A stretch of DNA of 64,000 nucleotides, taken from positions 6,301,501 through 6,365,500 of the forward strand of contig NZ_CP083952.1 in assembly GCF_006442545.2 (NCBI RefSeq), in the 5' to 3' direction. Positions within the stretch are counted from its first letter, which is position 1. Each line of letters starts with the position of its first letter. The notes beneath the pieces are model-generated. The model saw nothing but the letters and a program-made list of their open reading frames with translations, had not been told where the DNA came from and ran no database searches. Below are positions 8,849-18,096 of the stretch, piece by piece. Origin of the DNA: Mesorhizobium sp. B2-1-8 (lineage in GTDB: Bacteria; Pseudomonadota; Alphaproteobacteria; Rhizobiales; Rhizobiaceae). The position numbers and the translations under genes were made by a program.

Positions 8849-10039
8849 ATGACGAGCAAGACGCGCAATTGGAAGCCTCAAACCGCACTCGTGCATGGCG
8901 GAACCCTGCGTTCCGGCTTCGGCGAAACCTCCGAGGCGATGTACCTGACCCAAGGCTATGTCTACAAGACCGCCGAGGCGGCGGAAGCCCGCTTCAAGGG
9001 CGAAGAGCCTGGCTTCATCTATTCGCGTTACGCCAACCCGACCGTCGACATGTTCGAAAAGCGCATGTGCGCTCTCGAAGGCGCCGAGGACGCGCGCGCC
9101 ACGGCGTCGGGCATGGCTGCGGTGACGGCGGCCCTTCTGTGCAGCGTCAAGGCCGGCGACCATATCGTGGCGGCGCGCGCGCTGTTCGGTTCCTGCCGCT
9201 GGGTGGTCGAGACGCTGGCGCCGCGCTATGGCATCGAGGCGACTTTGGTCGACGGCACCGATATCGCGAACTGGGAAAAGGCGGTCAGGCCGAACACCAA
9301 GCTGTTCTTCCTGGAAAGCCCCACCAACCCGACGCTGGAAGTCGTCGACATCGCCGCCGTCGCTTCGCTTGCCAATTCGATCGGCGCGAGGCTTGTCGTC
9401 GACAATGTCTTCGCCACGCCGCTACAGCAGAAGCCGTTGCAGCTTGGTGCGCACATCGTCGTCTACTCGGCCACCAAGCACATCGACGGCCAGGGTCGCT
9501 GCCTGGGCGGCGTCATCCTGTCGGACAAGAAGTGGATCGACGAAAATCTGCACGACTACTTCCGCCACACCGGCCCCAGCCTGTCGCCGTTCAATGCCTG
9601 GACCTTGCTGAAGGGCCTCGAGACGCTGCCGCTGCGCGTGCGCCAGCAGACGGAAAGTGCCGGCAGGATCGCCGACTTCCTGGCCGAGCAGCCGCAGATC
9701 GCCCGCGTCATCTATCCTGGCCGGGCCGACCACCCGCAGGCCACCATCGTCAAGAAGCAGATGTCGGGCGGCTCGACGCTGATCTGCCTTGACGTCAAGG
9801 GCGGCAAGCCGGCGGCCTTCGCCCTGCAGAACGCCCTCGACATCGTGCTGATCTCGAACAATCTTGGCGATGCCAAGAGCCTGATCACCCATCCGGCGAC
9901 GACGACGCACAAGAACCTGAGCGACGAGGCCCGCGCCGAACTGGGCATCGGGCCTGGCACGCTCAGGCTGTCTGTCGGCCTGGAGGACGCCGACGACCTG
10001 CTGGAAGACATCGCGCAGGCGCTGAAGGCCGCCAAATAG
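8849..10039 (+). CDS. metZ: O-succinylhomoserine sulfhydrylase
   Basis: A 396-residue PLP enzyme of the Cys/Met metabolism family. The pyridoxal-phosphate lysine is K210 in 'VVYSATKHIDGQGR'; other family motifs are 'YSRYANPTVDMFEKRMCALEGAE', 'SPTNPTLEVVDI' and 'FRHTGPSLSPFNAW'. It condenses O-succinylhomoserine with sulfide to give homocysteine (direct sulfhydrylation route to methionine). The start at ATG 8849 is set by AGGA just upstream and by the leader structure; upstream in-frame codons fall inside the riboswitch. Regulation by the SAM-II element is expected. Confidence 0.94.
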   Translation: MTSKTRNWKPQTALVHGGTLRSGFGETSEAMYLTQGYVYKTAEAAEARFKGEEPGFIYSRYANPTVDMFEKRMCALEGAEDARATASGMAAVTAALLCSVKAGDHIVAARALFGSCRWVVETLAPRYGIEATLVDGTDIANWEKAVRPNTKLFFLESPTNPTLEVVDIAAVASLANSIGARLVVDNVFATPLQQKPLQLGAHIVVYSATKHIDGQGRCLGGVILSDKKWIDENLHDYFRHTGPSLSPFNAWTLLKGLETLPLRVRQQTESAGRIADFLAEQPQIARVIYPGRADHPQATIVKKQMSGGSTLICLDVKGGKPAAFALQNALDIVLISNNLGDAKSLITHPATTTHKNLSDEARAELGIGPGTLRLSVGLEDADDLLEDIAQALKAAK

Positions 10040-10057
10040 GCTGTTTAGGGGCGTCGA

Positions 10058-11209
10058 TCAGGCGCGTGACGGCGTCTCCTCCAGTTCGGCTGTCTTGGTG
10101 CGGATGGTCATGGCGTTGCCGCGCCAGTCGACGGCGCCGCCGAGCCAGCCGCGCGCCCAGATGAACGGGAGCATCACGTCGCGCGCGATCATCGCCGCGA
10201 CCATGCGCGGCGACAGGTGCCAGCCCTTGGACAAGGCCAGCGCGCACTCCGGAAGGTAGAAGGCCGCCAAGACGGCAATCGCGGTTGCCCAGAGGCTGAC
10301 GCCCGCGCTCGCCGCCGCAACCAGCGCAAGCGCGAGAGGAACCGCCGCGCCAGTCAGGATTTCGGGCGCGAAGAACAGCGGGAAGGTGACGCGGCGTAGG
10401 CGCGCCCAGCGGGCCTGGCGCGACCAGATCTCGCCAAGCGTGCGCTGGCCGAGCGGCTGCTCGAAGGGCGCCGCAACGAGATTGACGCGCAGGCCGAGGC
10501 CGTTGACCAGCTTGGTCGCGGCGGCGTCCTCGGCGATCTCGGCGGCCAGCGCGCGAATGCCGCCATTTGCGTCCAGCATCGGCTTGTTCCACAGCATGCT
10601 CTTGCCCTGGGCAAAGCCGAGGCCGAGCGCCTCGCCGGCATACTGCCAGCGGGCCTGCAATGTGTTGAGGAAGGCGCATTCGACATCGGCCCAGAAACCC
10701 TCTGGTCGCGAGCCGATCGGCGTCGAGCAGACAAGGCCGGTGTCGGGCCGCCATGCCGCCATCATGTGCTCGACATAGTCCCTCGGCATCAAGACGTTGG
10801 AATCGGCAAGGATGACCCAGTCATGGCGCGCCGCTTCCCAGCCCTTGACGCAATTGTTGAGCTTTGGATTGGCGCTGACACGGTCGTCACCGATCAGCAG
10901 CCGGGCCGGCACCTCGGGAAACCGGGCAATCGCCCTGTTTATCAGTTTGACCACCGGGTCGTCGGTATGGGCGACGCAGAAAATCAGTTCGTAGCGTGGC
11001 CAGTCGAGCGCGAGGGCGCGCTCCAGCGTCTCATGCGTGAACGGCTCGACGCCACGCGACGGGACGATGATCGACACCGGTTGCGACTTGCCAGCCGGCG
11101 GGGCGATCGTGCCGCGCCGTTTCAGCTGTGAGGCGGCGAGCGAAATGCTGGCGGCGTTTGAAAGGATGAGTGCGGTCGAAAGCGAGGCGGCTATGAAGGT
11201 GAGTTCCAT
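10058..11209 (-). CDS. GT21-like membrane glycosyltransferase (ceramide glucosyltransferase family)
   Basis: About 383 residues from ATG 11209 (MELTFIAASLS); a longer frame to 11299 is less likely. There is an N-terminal membrane anchor, a GT-A domain ('VSIIVPSRGVEP', 'WVILADSNVLMP'), an 'AEIAEDAA' acid motif and 'WSRQARWARLRR', matching the D..D..D..(Q/R)xxRW signature of GT21 ceramide glucosyltransferases. Hydrophobic C-terminal segments follow. The protein probably transfers a sugar to a lipid acceptor at the inner membrane; whether the acceptor is ceramide, diacylglycerol or another lipid is not shown. It converges on metZ, with 18 bases between the stops. Confidence 0.75.
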   Translation of the reverse strand: MELTFIAASLSTALILSNAASISLAASQLKRRGTIAPPAGKSQPVSIIVPSRGVEPFTHETLERALALDWPRYELIFCVAHTDDPVVKLINRAIARFPEVPARLLIGDDRVSANPKLNNCVKGWEAARHDWVILADSNVLMPRDYVEHMMAAWRPDTGLVCSTPIGSRPEGFWADVECAFLNTLQARWQYAGEALGLGFAQGKSMLWNKPMLDANGGIRALAAEIAEDAAATKLVNGLGLRVNLVAAPFEQPLGQRTLGEIWSRQARWARLRRVTFPLFFAPEILTGAAVPLALALVAAASAGVSLWATAIAVLAAFYLPECALALSKGWHLSPRMVAAMIARDVMLPFIWARGWLGGAVDWRGNAMTIRTKTAELEETPSRA

Positions 11210-11425
11210 CGAGATCTGGTCACTCCCCGCGGCCCGCACCGTGGCCGTTTTCAACAGTTCGACAGAGCGCCGAGTCGCCCGGTTCGTGCACACCACCATT
11301 GTCGTGTGTCACTTAAATGACATTCTTTGCCGGCACCTGCGGATCAAGGTGGGGCGCGACAAGACGCGCACGTTGACCTGCTCACCGGGAGCGCCGAAAA
11401 TCGTCGGATTGTTTTGGAGCCGCTC

Positions 11426-11818
11426 ATGTACCGCGCCGTGACGCGCAACATCGAAGTGCAGGTCAGGCCGTTCTATCTCGAGGACCGTTCGGATCCCTCG
11501 GAGAACCGCTATGTCTGGGGCTATCAGATAACGATCGACAACCAGTCGGACGAGTTCGTGCAGTTGTTGTCGCGCTACTGGCACATCACCGATGGTGCCG
11601 GCCGGGTCGAGGAAGTGCGCGGCCCGGGCGTTGTCGGCGACCAGCCCGAACTCAATCCCGGCGACAGCTATCAATACACGTCCGGCTGCCCGCTCTCGAC
11701 CCCGTCCGGGATCATGGTCGGGCGCTACACGATGCGCAACAAGCGCGGCGAGACGTTCGACATCGCCATCCCCGCCTTTTCGCTCGATCTGCCGGGGACA
11801 CGGCGAACGGTGAACTGA
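11426..11818 (+). CDS. apaG: ApaG (DUF525) protein
   Basis: A 130-residue single-domain protein starting at ATG 11426 after GGAG. It begins '[24 protein letters not shown]' and carries the ApaG signatures '[13 protein letters not shown]', '[20 protein letters not shown]' and '[21 protein letters not shown]'. ApaG is a small fibronectin-III-like beta-sandwich protein, linked in enterobacteria to ApaH and Ap4A/RNA-cap metabolism; its exact role is unsettled. It is divergent from the glycosyltransferase and convergent with hslO. Confidence 0.93.
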   Translation: MYRAVTRNIEVQVRPFYLEDRSDPSENRYVWGYQITIDNQSDEFVQLLSRYWHITDGAGRVEEVRGPGVVGDQPELNPGDSYQYTSGCPLSTPSGIMVGRYTMRNKRGETFDIAIPAFSLDLPGTRRTVN

Positions 11819-11835
11819 GCACCGAAGGTGGCGCT

Positions 11836-11884
11836 GCCCCTCATCCGCCCTTCGGGCACCTTCTCCCCGTTCACGGGGAGAAGG
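11836..11884. terminator. Palindromic repeat / bidirectional terminator between apaG and hslO
   Basis: A long hairpin CCTTCTCCCCGT (11859-11870) with ACGGGGAGAAGG (11873-11884), preceded by a CGCCC-TTC-GGGC-type small hairpin (about 11846-11857). It lies 17 bases after the apaG stop and just beyond the hslO stop, so it can end both transcripts. It resembles an extragenic repeat class abundant in Mesorhizobium (recalled, not searched). Confidence 0.65.
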
Positions 11885-11893
11885 AAAGATACC

Positions 11894-12901
11894 TCACTGA
11901 GCCGCAAATTCCGCCGGATCGAAATCGTACTGCGTAGAACAGAACTCGCAGGCGACATGGATGCCGCCATCCTCGGTGCTGTCCTTGATCTCCTGCGCGG
12001 AGAAGCCCTCGAGGATGCCACGGATCTTGTCCCGGGAGCATGAGCACTGGTCGGTGACGGGAACGCCTCCGAAGACGCGCACGCCATGCTCGTGGAACAA
12101 GCGGTAGAGCAGCCGCTCGGCGCCGATGGTCGGGTCGATCAATTCGGTCGGCTCGATGGTGCCGAGCAAGGCCAGCAACTCCTGCCAGGAATTGTCCGTG
12201 GGATCATGGATCTCCTCGCGCGGATCGCCATCCCCGCCCGGCAGATCCGGGATGCGCATGCGCTCGGAGGCCTGCGGCAGGAACTGCGCCAGGATACCGC
12301 CGGCGCGCCACTGCTCGCGCGCGCCGCCGACACCGGGCGTCAGCAGCTTGGCGACAGAGAGCCTGATATCCGTCGGGATCTGTTCCGACTGGCGGAAATA
12401 GGTGCGGGCCGCATCTTCCAGCGTCTCGCCATCGAGCTGGACGATGCCCTGATAGCGCTGCGTATGGGCGCCCTGGTCGATGGTCAGCGCCAGCACGCCG
12501 CTGCCAAGCAGCGTTTGCTGCGAGGTCTCTCCGGCCGCAATCAGGGCCTCCAGCCGGTCGGCGTCGAAACGTGCATAGGCGCGCAGCGCCGACGGCGTGG
12601 AAAAATCCGCGACCAGCATGTCGACAGGCCCGTCGGTACGGGTCTGCAGAATGAACTTGCCTTCGAACTTGAGCGAGGTGCCGAGCAGCACCGTCAGCAC
12701 ACAGGCTTCCGCCAGCAGGCGGGCGACCGGCTCGGGATAGTCGTGGCGGCCAAGGATGGCGTCGAGCATCGGCCCGAGCTGCACCGTGCGGCCACGCACG
12801 TCGAGCGGACCGACCTCGAAGGGAACGACGTGATCGTCGCCGGCGTAGCCGAACTCGCCGAGTTTGGGGTGATGTTCAGTCACTTGATGGCTTTCCAACA
12901 T
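11894..12901 (-). CDS. hslO: Redox-regulated chaperone Hsp33
   Basis: About 335 residues from ATG 12901 (MLESHQVTEHHPKLG), chosen because GGAG lies seven bases upstream; an in-frame start at 12952 is possible. The C-terminus has the zinc-binding redox switch CSCSR...CEFC (C-X-C and C-X2-C). The N-terminal domain matches Hsp33 ('LLAEACVLTVLLGTSLKFEGKFILQTRTDG'). Hsp33 becomes an active holdase when oxidative stress releases the zinc. It lies downstream of argD-argF on the same strand, as in many rhizobia. Confidence 0.93.
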   Translation of the reverse strand: MLESHQVTEHHPKLGEFGYAGDDHVVPFEVGPLDVRGRTVQLGPMLDAILGRHDYPEPVARLLAEACVLTVLLGTSLKFEGKFILQTRTDGPVDMLVADFSTPSALRAYARFDADRLEALIAAGETSQQTLLGSGVLALTIDQGAHTQRYQGIVQLDGETLEDAARTYFRQSEQIPTDIRLSVAKLLTPGVGGAREQWRAGGILAQFLPQASERMRIPDLPGGDGDPREEIHDPTDNSWQELLALLGTIEPTELIDPTIGAERLLYRLFHEHGVRVFGGVPVTDQCSCSRDKIRGILEGFSAQEIKDSTEDGGIHVACEFCSTQYDFDPAEFAAQ

Positions 12902-13054
12902 GACAAGGCTCCAGGGCGCGGCCATGCGGCCCTGGTGGGCACATGCGTCCAAACGCGCTTGATTTGCGTGATGCGGCGCAGATAGGCATCGCGCCCCCGC
13001 GGATCAAGCGCCTGGGCATTTCAAGCGCCCAGACACGTCATGCGCTCAGACACA

Positions 13055-13966
<912 letters not shown>

Positions 13967-13982
13967 CAGGAATGGTTCCGGA

Positions 13983-15182
13983 TTACTTCGCGGCGGCGGA
14001 GGCGATGGCCTCCGACAGGCCCTTGGCGCCAGCGCGGATGCGGTTGAGCGCTTCGTGAATCTCGGCGTCGGTGACGGTGAGCGGTGGCAGCAGGCGAATG
14101 ACGTTGTCGCCGGCCGGAACGGCCAGCAAATGCTGGTCGCGCAACGCCATGTTCACCTTGCCATTGGGCATCGCGCATTTGAGGCCGAGCATCAGCCCGG
14201 TGCCCCTGATATCCTCGATCACCTCGGGGAATTCGTCGGCTATCGACGCCAGCCCCTGCTTCATCAGTAGCGCCTTGCGCTGGACATCCTCCAGGAAGCC
14301 GTCTTCCAGCACGACGTCGAGGACGGCGTTGCCGACCGCCATTGCCAGCGGATTGCCGCCGAAGGTGGTGCCGTGCACGCCGGCGGTCATGCCGACGGCG
14401 GCCTCGTCGGTGGCGAGGCAGGCGCCCATCGGGAAGCCGCCGCCAATGCCCTTGGCGATTGCCATGATGTCGGGCGTCACCGCAGACCACTCATGCGCGA
14501 ACAGCTTGCCGGTACGGCCGATGCCGCACTGGACCTCGTCGTAGATCAACAGCAGGCCATGCTGCTCGCAGAGCTGCCGCAGCCGCTTCAGCGACTGTGT
14601 CGGCACCGGACGGATACCGCCCTCGCCTTGCACCGGCTCGATCAGGATCGCGGCGGTCTCGGGCGTGATCGCCTTTTCAGCGGCGTCGATGTCGTCGAAA
14701 CCGACCTGGTCGAAGCCTTCGACCTTGGGTCCGAAGCCTTCGAGGTATTTGTACTGGCCGCCGGCCGCGATGGTCGCCAGCGTGCGGCCATGGAAGGCGC
14801 CCTCGAAGGTGATGATGCGGAAGCGCTCGGGATGTCCCTTGACGAAGTGGTAGCGCCGCGCCGTCTTGATCGCGCATTCCAGCGCCTCGGCGCCGGAATT
14901 GGTGAAGAACACCTTGTCGGCGAAGGTGGCATCTGCCAGCCGCTCGCCGAGCCTGCTCTGCCCCGGGATCTCGTAGAGATTGGAGACGTGCCAGAGTTTC
15001 GCCGCCTGTTCGGTGAGGGCCGCGACCAGATGCGGATGGCCGTGGCCAAGCGAATTGACCGCTATGCCGCCGGCGAAATCGAGATATCGCTCGCCCTTGT
15101 CGGTAACCAGCCAAGTGCCTTCCCCATGGTCGAAGGCCAGGGGTGCGCGAGCAAAGGTCTCGTAAAGCGCCGAACCGCTCAT
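13983..15182 (-). CDS. argD: Acetylornithine aminotransferase
   Basis: A 399-residue class III PLP aminotransferase. The PLP region reads '[21 protein letters not shown]' followed by the Schiff-base lysine in '[13 protein letters not shown]'; '[18 protein letters not shown]' binds the cofactor phosphate. It interconverts N-acetylornithine and N-acetylglutamate semialdehyde (and often succinyl-diaminopimelate). It is the first gene of argD-argF-hslO, and its leader contains a terminator-like hairpin. Confidence 0.95.
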   Translation of the reverse strand: MSGSALYETFARAPLAFDHGEGTWLVTDKGERYLDFAGGIAVNSLGHGHPHLVAALTEQAAKLWHVSNLYEIPGQSRLGERLADATFADKVFFTNSGAEALECAIKTARRYHFVKGHPERFRIITFEGAFHGRTLATIAAGGQYKYLEGFGPKVEGFDQVGFDDIDAAEKAITPETAAILIEPVQGEGGIRPVPTQSLKRLRQLCEQHGLLLIYDEVQCGIGRTGKLFAHEWSAVTPDIMAIAKGIGGGFPMGACLATDEAAVGMTAGVHGTTFGGNPLAMAVGNAVLDVVLEDGFLEDVQRKALLMKQGLASIADEFPEVIEDIRGTGLMLGLKCAMPNGKVNMALRDQHLLAVPAGDNVIRLLPPLTVTDAEIHEALNRIRAGAKGLSEAIASAAAK

Positions 15183-15209
15183 TATATGCGTCTCCGGTAC
15201 CGGAAAATC

Positions 15210-15232
15210 AAAAAAGCCGCCAAAGCGGCGGC
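15210..15232 (-). terminator. Terminator-like hairpin in the argD leader (possible attenuator)
   Basis: On the minus strand GCCGCC (15232-15227) pairs with GGCGGC (15221-15216) around a five-base loop and runs into six U residues (15215-15210). No gene on this strand ends here: gcrA upstream is on the other strand. The hairpin therefore lies between the argD promoter and its start codon at 15182, so an attenuation role is plausible. Confidence 0.6.
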
Positions 15233-15360
15233 CTTCTGCGGCTTATCGTGTTTTTCGGTCATGAAGTCAACGAAAACGTCGCGTAGTGGCGCGCGGCAAG
15301 CCCCCTGACGCAACGCCGGCTCATGAGCGACCGGGCAAGTTGGGGAAAACCGAAAAAACC

Positions 15361-15507
15361 GATTCGTGTTGCACTTGGGACTCTTGTCACCGAGTCAGCG
15401 TATAGAGTAGTTGTAGTCGAGAAATAACTAGATTTCGTGCGGCGGACCTAATCACCAGATATATGTGGTGTCTGCCCCAGCAGTGGTGCTGGGTCGGGAA
15501 TGGATTC
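15361..15507. promoter_or_regulatory. Cluster of GANTC (CcrM) sites upstream of gcrA
   Basis: GANTC occurs at 15361-15365, 15379-15383, 15392-15396 and 15503-15507, three of the four within 36 bases. GANTC is the target of the cell-cycle methyltransferase CcrM in alphaproteobacteria, and GcrA itself acts at promoters with methylated GANTC. The rest of the 356-bp argD-gcrA gap holds only the argD leader hairpin. Confidence 0.6.
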
Positions 15508-15538
15508 TGGTTGCCGCACGCTTATAAGGAGCGCGGTC

Positions 15539-16057
15539 ATGAACTGGACTGACGAGCGGGTAGAACTCTTGAGAAAACTGTGGTCGGAGGGTCTGAGCGC
15601 AAGCCAGATTGCCGCGCAGCTCGGAGGGGTCAGCCGCAACGCGGTCATCGGCAAGGTGCACCGGCTGAAGCTGTCAGGCCGCGGCCGTGCGACAGCGACG
15701 CCGGCACGCCAGAAGAAGGCGACGCAGGGATCGACCGTCCAGAAGTCGGTGGCGCGCGCCGCGAGCACGGCACGCCATGTCACGACTTCGATCGGCGCGA
15801 CGGCCCTTCAGACGCAATTCGACGCCGAACCAGTGGCAAGACACTACATCCGCCCGGTCGAGAACGTCGTGGTCCCGATCTCACGGCATCTGCAACTCGT
15901 CGAACTGACCGAGCGCACCTGCAAATGGCCGAATGGCGATCCGCTTTCGGAGGACTTCAATTTCTGCGGCAACGAAGCCGCCGAAACCGGTCCTTACTGC
16001 AAATACCATGCCCGGGTGGCGTTCCAGCCAGCGGCGGAGCGGCGGCGGAATCGCTGA
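15539..16057 (+). CDS. gcrA: Cell-cycle regulator GcrA
   Basis: A 172-residue protein starting at ATG 15539 (MNWTDERVELLRKLW) after AAGGAG; an in-frame start at 15500 has no ribosome site. The N-terminal helix-turn-helix 'LSASQIAAQLGGVSRNAVIGKVHRL' is the GcrA hallmark. A basic, alanine-rich linker follows, then the C-terminal sigma-70-interacting part with 'CKWPNGDP...FCGNE...YCKYHARVAF'. GcrA recruits sigma-70 holoenzyme to promoters with GANTC methylation and drives S-phase genes. Confidence 0.95.
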   Translation: MNWTDERVELLRKLWSEGLSASQIAAQLGGVSRNAVIGKVHRLKLSGRGRATATPARQKKATQGSTVQKSVARAASTARHVTTSIGATALQTQFDAEPVARHYIRPVENVVVPISRHLQLVELTERTCKWPNGDPLSEDFNFCGNEAAETGPYCKYHARVAFQPAAERRRNR

Positions 16058-16098
16058 GCGGAGTGAGTAGTGAGTAGCGGTGATCCCACCAATCACTA

Positions 16099-16147
16099 CT
16101 GACTACTGACTACTGACTACTGACTACTGACTACTGACTACTGACTA
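16099..16147. repeat. 7-bp tandem repeat (CTGACTA)x7 between gcrA and corA
   Basis: Seven perfect head-to-tail copies of CTGACTA. Upstream, GAGTGAGTAGTGAGTAG (about 16062-16078) is an imperfect inverted relative of the repeat, so the region can also fold into hairpins that may serve as a bidirectional terminator between the convergent genes. The copy number is likely to vary by replication slippage. Confidence 0.9.
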
Positions 16148-16149
16148 CT

Positions 16150-17157
16150 TCACAACCATCCATTCTTGCGAAACCGCCAGTACAAAAAAGAGCAGATCAG
16201 CGCGATGATGGCCAGCACCATCGGGTAGCCATATTCCATCTTCAGCTCCGGCATGTCGGTAAAGTTCATGCCGTAGATGCCGGCGAATGCGGTTGGCACC
16301 GCCAGGATGGCCGCCCATGAGGCGAGTTTCTTCGAGATCGCCGTTTCCTGGCTCTGACCGACCAGAAGACTGGCCTCGAAGGCGAAGGCCAGCACCTCGC
16401 GCAGGCTGTCGACCTTCTCCTGGACGGTACGGATATGATCCGTCACGTCGCGGAACAGCGGGTGCATGGCCGAATGGATCTGCGGCAGCTCGGCGCTGGT
16501 CAGCCGGCGGCAGACTTCCACCAATGGCAATGCCGCGTTGCGCAGGCGCAGGAGGTCGCGGCGCAGCATGTAGAGGCGTTCGATGTCGGGACCGGTCATC
16601 GGCTTCAGCAGGACCTTGTCCTCGATCGCCTCGACCTCGTCCTCGATCTGCTCGAGCACGGGCATGTAATTGTCGACGATGAAGTCGAGAATCGCGTAGA
16701 GGACGAAATCCTCGCCCTTGGCCAGCGAATGCGGGCAGCTTTCCCAGTGCTGGCGCACGGCGGCATAGGATGTCGACGGGCCGTGCCTGACGCTGACGAT
16801 GTAGCCTGAGCCGACAAACAGATGTGTCTCGCCGAAGGTGACGCGCCCTTCGATCAATTGCGCCGTGCGAGCAACGATGAACAGCGCATCGCCATATTGC
16901 TCGATCTTTGGCCGCTGGTGCGGATGCTCGGCATCCTCGATCGCCAGCTCATGAAGATGAAACTGCGCCTTGACGCGCAACAGAAGTTCGCGGTCAGGTT
17001 CAAGCAGCCCGATCCAGACGACATGCCCCGATTTCTTGGCCCATTCGCCGGCTTCCTCGATCGGAATATCGGCGATCCGGCGCCCGGCGGTATAGACACC
17101 GCAGGCGATGATGCCCGATGACGGCGGCGAGGGCTTGAACTCGCGGACATATTCCAT
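16150..17157 (-). CDS. corA: CorA-family divalent metal ion transporter
   Basis: About 335 residues from ATG 17157, which has GGGAGG five bases upstream. It has a large cytoplasmic N-terminal domain, a long stalk-helix region, and two C-terminal membrane segments. The first ends in the signature YGMNF ('FAGIYGMNFTDMPE') and the second is 'YPMVLAIIALICSFLYWRF', with a basic C-terminus. CorA proteins form homopentameric Mg2+/Co2+/Ni2+ channels; the metal of this copy is not proven. The stop lies just beyond the CTGACTA array. Confidence 0.9.
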   Translation of the reverse strand: MEYVREFKPSPPSSGIIACGVYTAGRRIADIPIEEAGEWAKKSGHVVWIGLLEPDRELLLRVKAQFHLHELAIEDAEHPHQRPKIEQYGDALFIVARTAQLIEGRVTFGETHLFVGSGYIVSVRHGPSTSYAAVRQHWESCPHSLAKGEDFVLYAILDFIVDNYMPVLEQIEDEVEAIEDKVLLKPMTGPDIERLYMLRRDLLRLRNAALPLVEVCRRLTSAELPQIHSAMHPLFRDVTDHIRTVQEKVDSLREVLAFAFEASLLVGQSQETAISKKLASWAAILAVPTAFAGIYGMNFTDMPELKMEYGYPMVLAIIALICSFLYWRFRKNGWL

Positions 17158-17254
17158 CGCAGCCTCCCGAAAGCGTTGCCTTCCCTGGGGAACCAGCAAG
17201 TTTATCTCGGGATAGTTTAGCGCAATATGATTAAGCGTTCGAGAGGACGTGCGT

Positions 17255-17980
17255 TCACTTCACTGGCAGCGCCGCGGGGAGGCCGATCTTGTCCGTCTTG
17301 TCGCTCTTCGGCCGCTCGGCCGGCATCTGGTCGCCGGTGACGATGTAGTAGATGGTCTCGGCGATGTTGGTGGCGTGATCGCCGATACGCTCGATGTTCT
17401 TGGCGCAGAACAGCAGATGCGTACAGGGCGTGATGTTGCGCGGATCTTCCATCATGTAGGTCAGCAATTCGCGAAACAGCGACGTGTACATGGCATCGAT
17501 CTGGTCGTCACGGTCGCGCACGAAGCCGATCTTGTCGACCGAACGCGACGCGTAGACGTCGAGCACTTCCTTCAGCTGGGTCAGCGCCAGGTTGGCCAGA
17601 GCCTCCAAGCCGCGGAAAAGGCTGGTCGGCTGACGGCCGTCGGTGACGGCAGCCACCCGCTTGGCGACGTTCTTGCCGAGGTCTCCGACCCGCTCGAGGT
17701 CGGCCGAAATGCGGATGGCGCCGACGATCTCGCGCAGGTCCGTCGCCATCGGCTGGCGCTTGGCGATGATGATGATCGCCTTGTCGTCGATCTCACGCTG
17801 CCCCTCATCCAGCACGGCGTCATCGCGAATGACTTTCTGGGCCAATCCCGGATCGGCATTGACCAAGGCGGCGACCGCCTGTTCGACCATGCGCTCGGCA
17901 TGGCCGCCCATCGCGGCGATGCGCTTGGAGAGATCTTTCAGTTCCTCGTCAAAGGCGCTCATTGTGTGAACGGATTGCAT
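17255..17980 (-). CDS. phoU: Phosphate signalling protein PhoU
   Basis: A 241-residue all-helical protein with two PhoU three-helix repeats; typical features are 'MGGHAERMVEQAVAAL', 'VIRDDAVLDEGQREIDDKAI' and the second-half 'CAKNIERIGDHATNIAETIYY', where E/D residues bind metal clusters. PhoU links the Pst phosphate transporter to the PhoR kinase and dampens the Pho response. Here it directly follows phoR; the usual pstSCAB genes are not in between, and phoB does not follow. Confidence 0.94.
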   Translation of the reverse strand: MQSVHTMSAFDEELKDLSKRIAAMGGHAERMVEQAVAALVNADPGLAQKVIRDDAVLDEGQREIDDKAIIIIAKRQPMATDLREIVGAIRISADLERVGDLGKNVAKRVAAVTDGRQPTSLFRGLEALANLALTQLKEVLDVYASRSVDKIGFVRDRDDQIDAMYTSLFRELLTYMMEDPRNITPCTHLLFCAKNIERIGDHATNIAETIYYIVTGDQMPAERPKSDKTDKIGLPAALPVK

Positions 17981-18096
17981 GGACGAAATGCCTTCCCACG
18001 GGGTGTCTTGTCTTTGAGTCGTTTCCTCGAATCCCCGCTGATACGCTAACCGGATGACAGAAAAAAGAAACGGTCCCGTGGAAAACTAGGGCAGTA

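Noticed and set aside
16099..16147. Possible CRISPR array
   Set aside because: Units are 7 bp with no spacers and no cas genes nearby; it is a simple tandem repeat.
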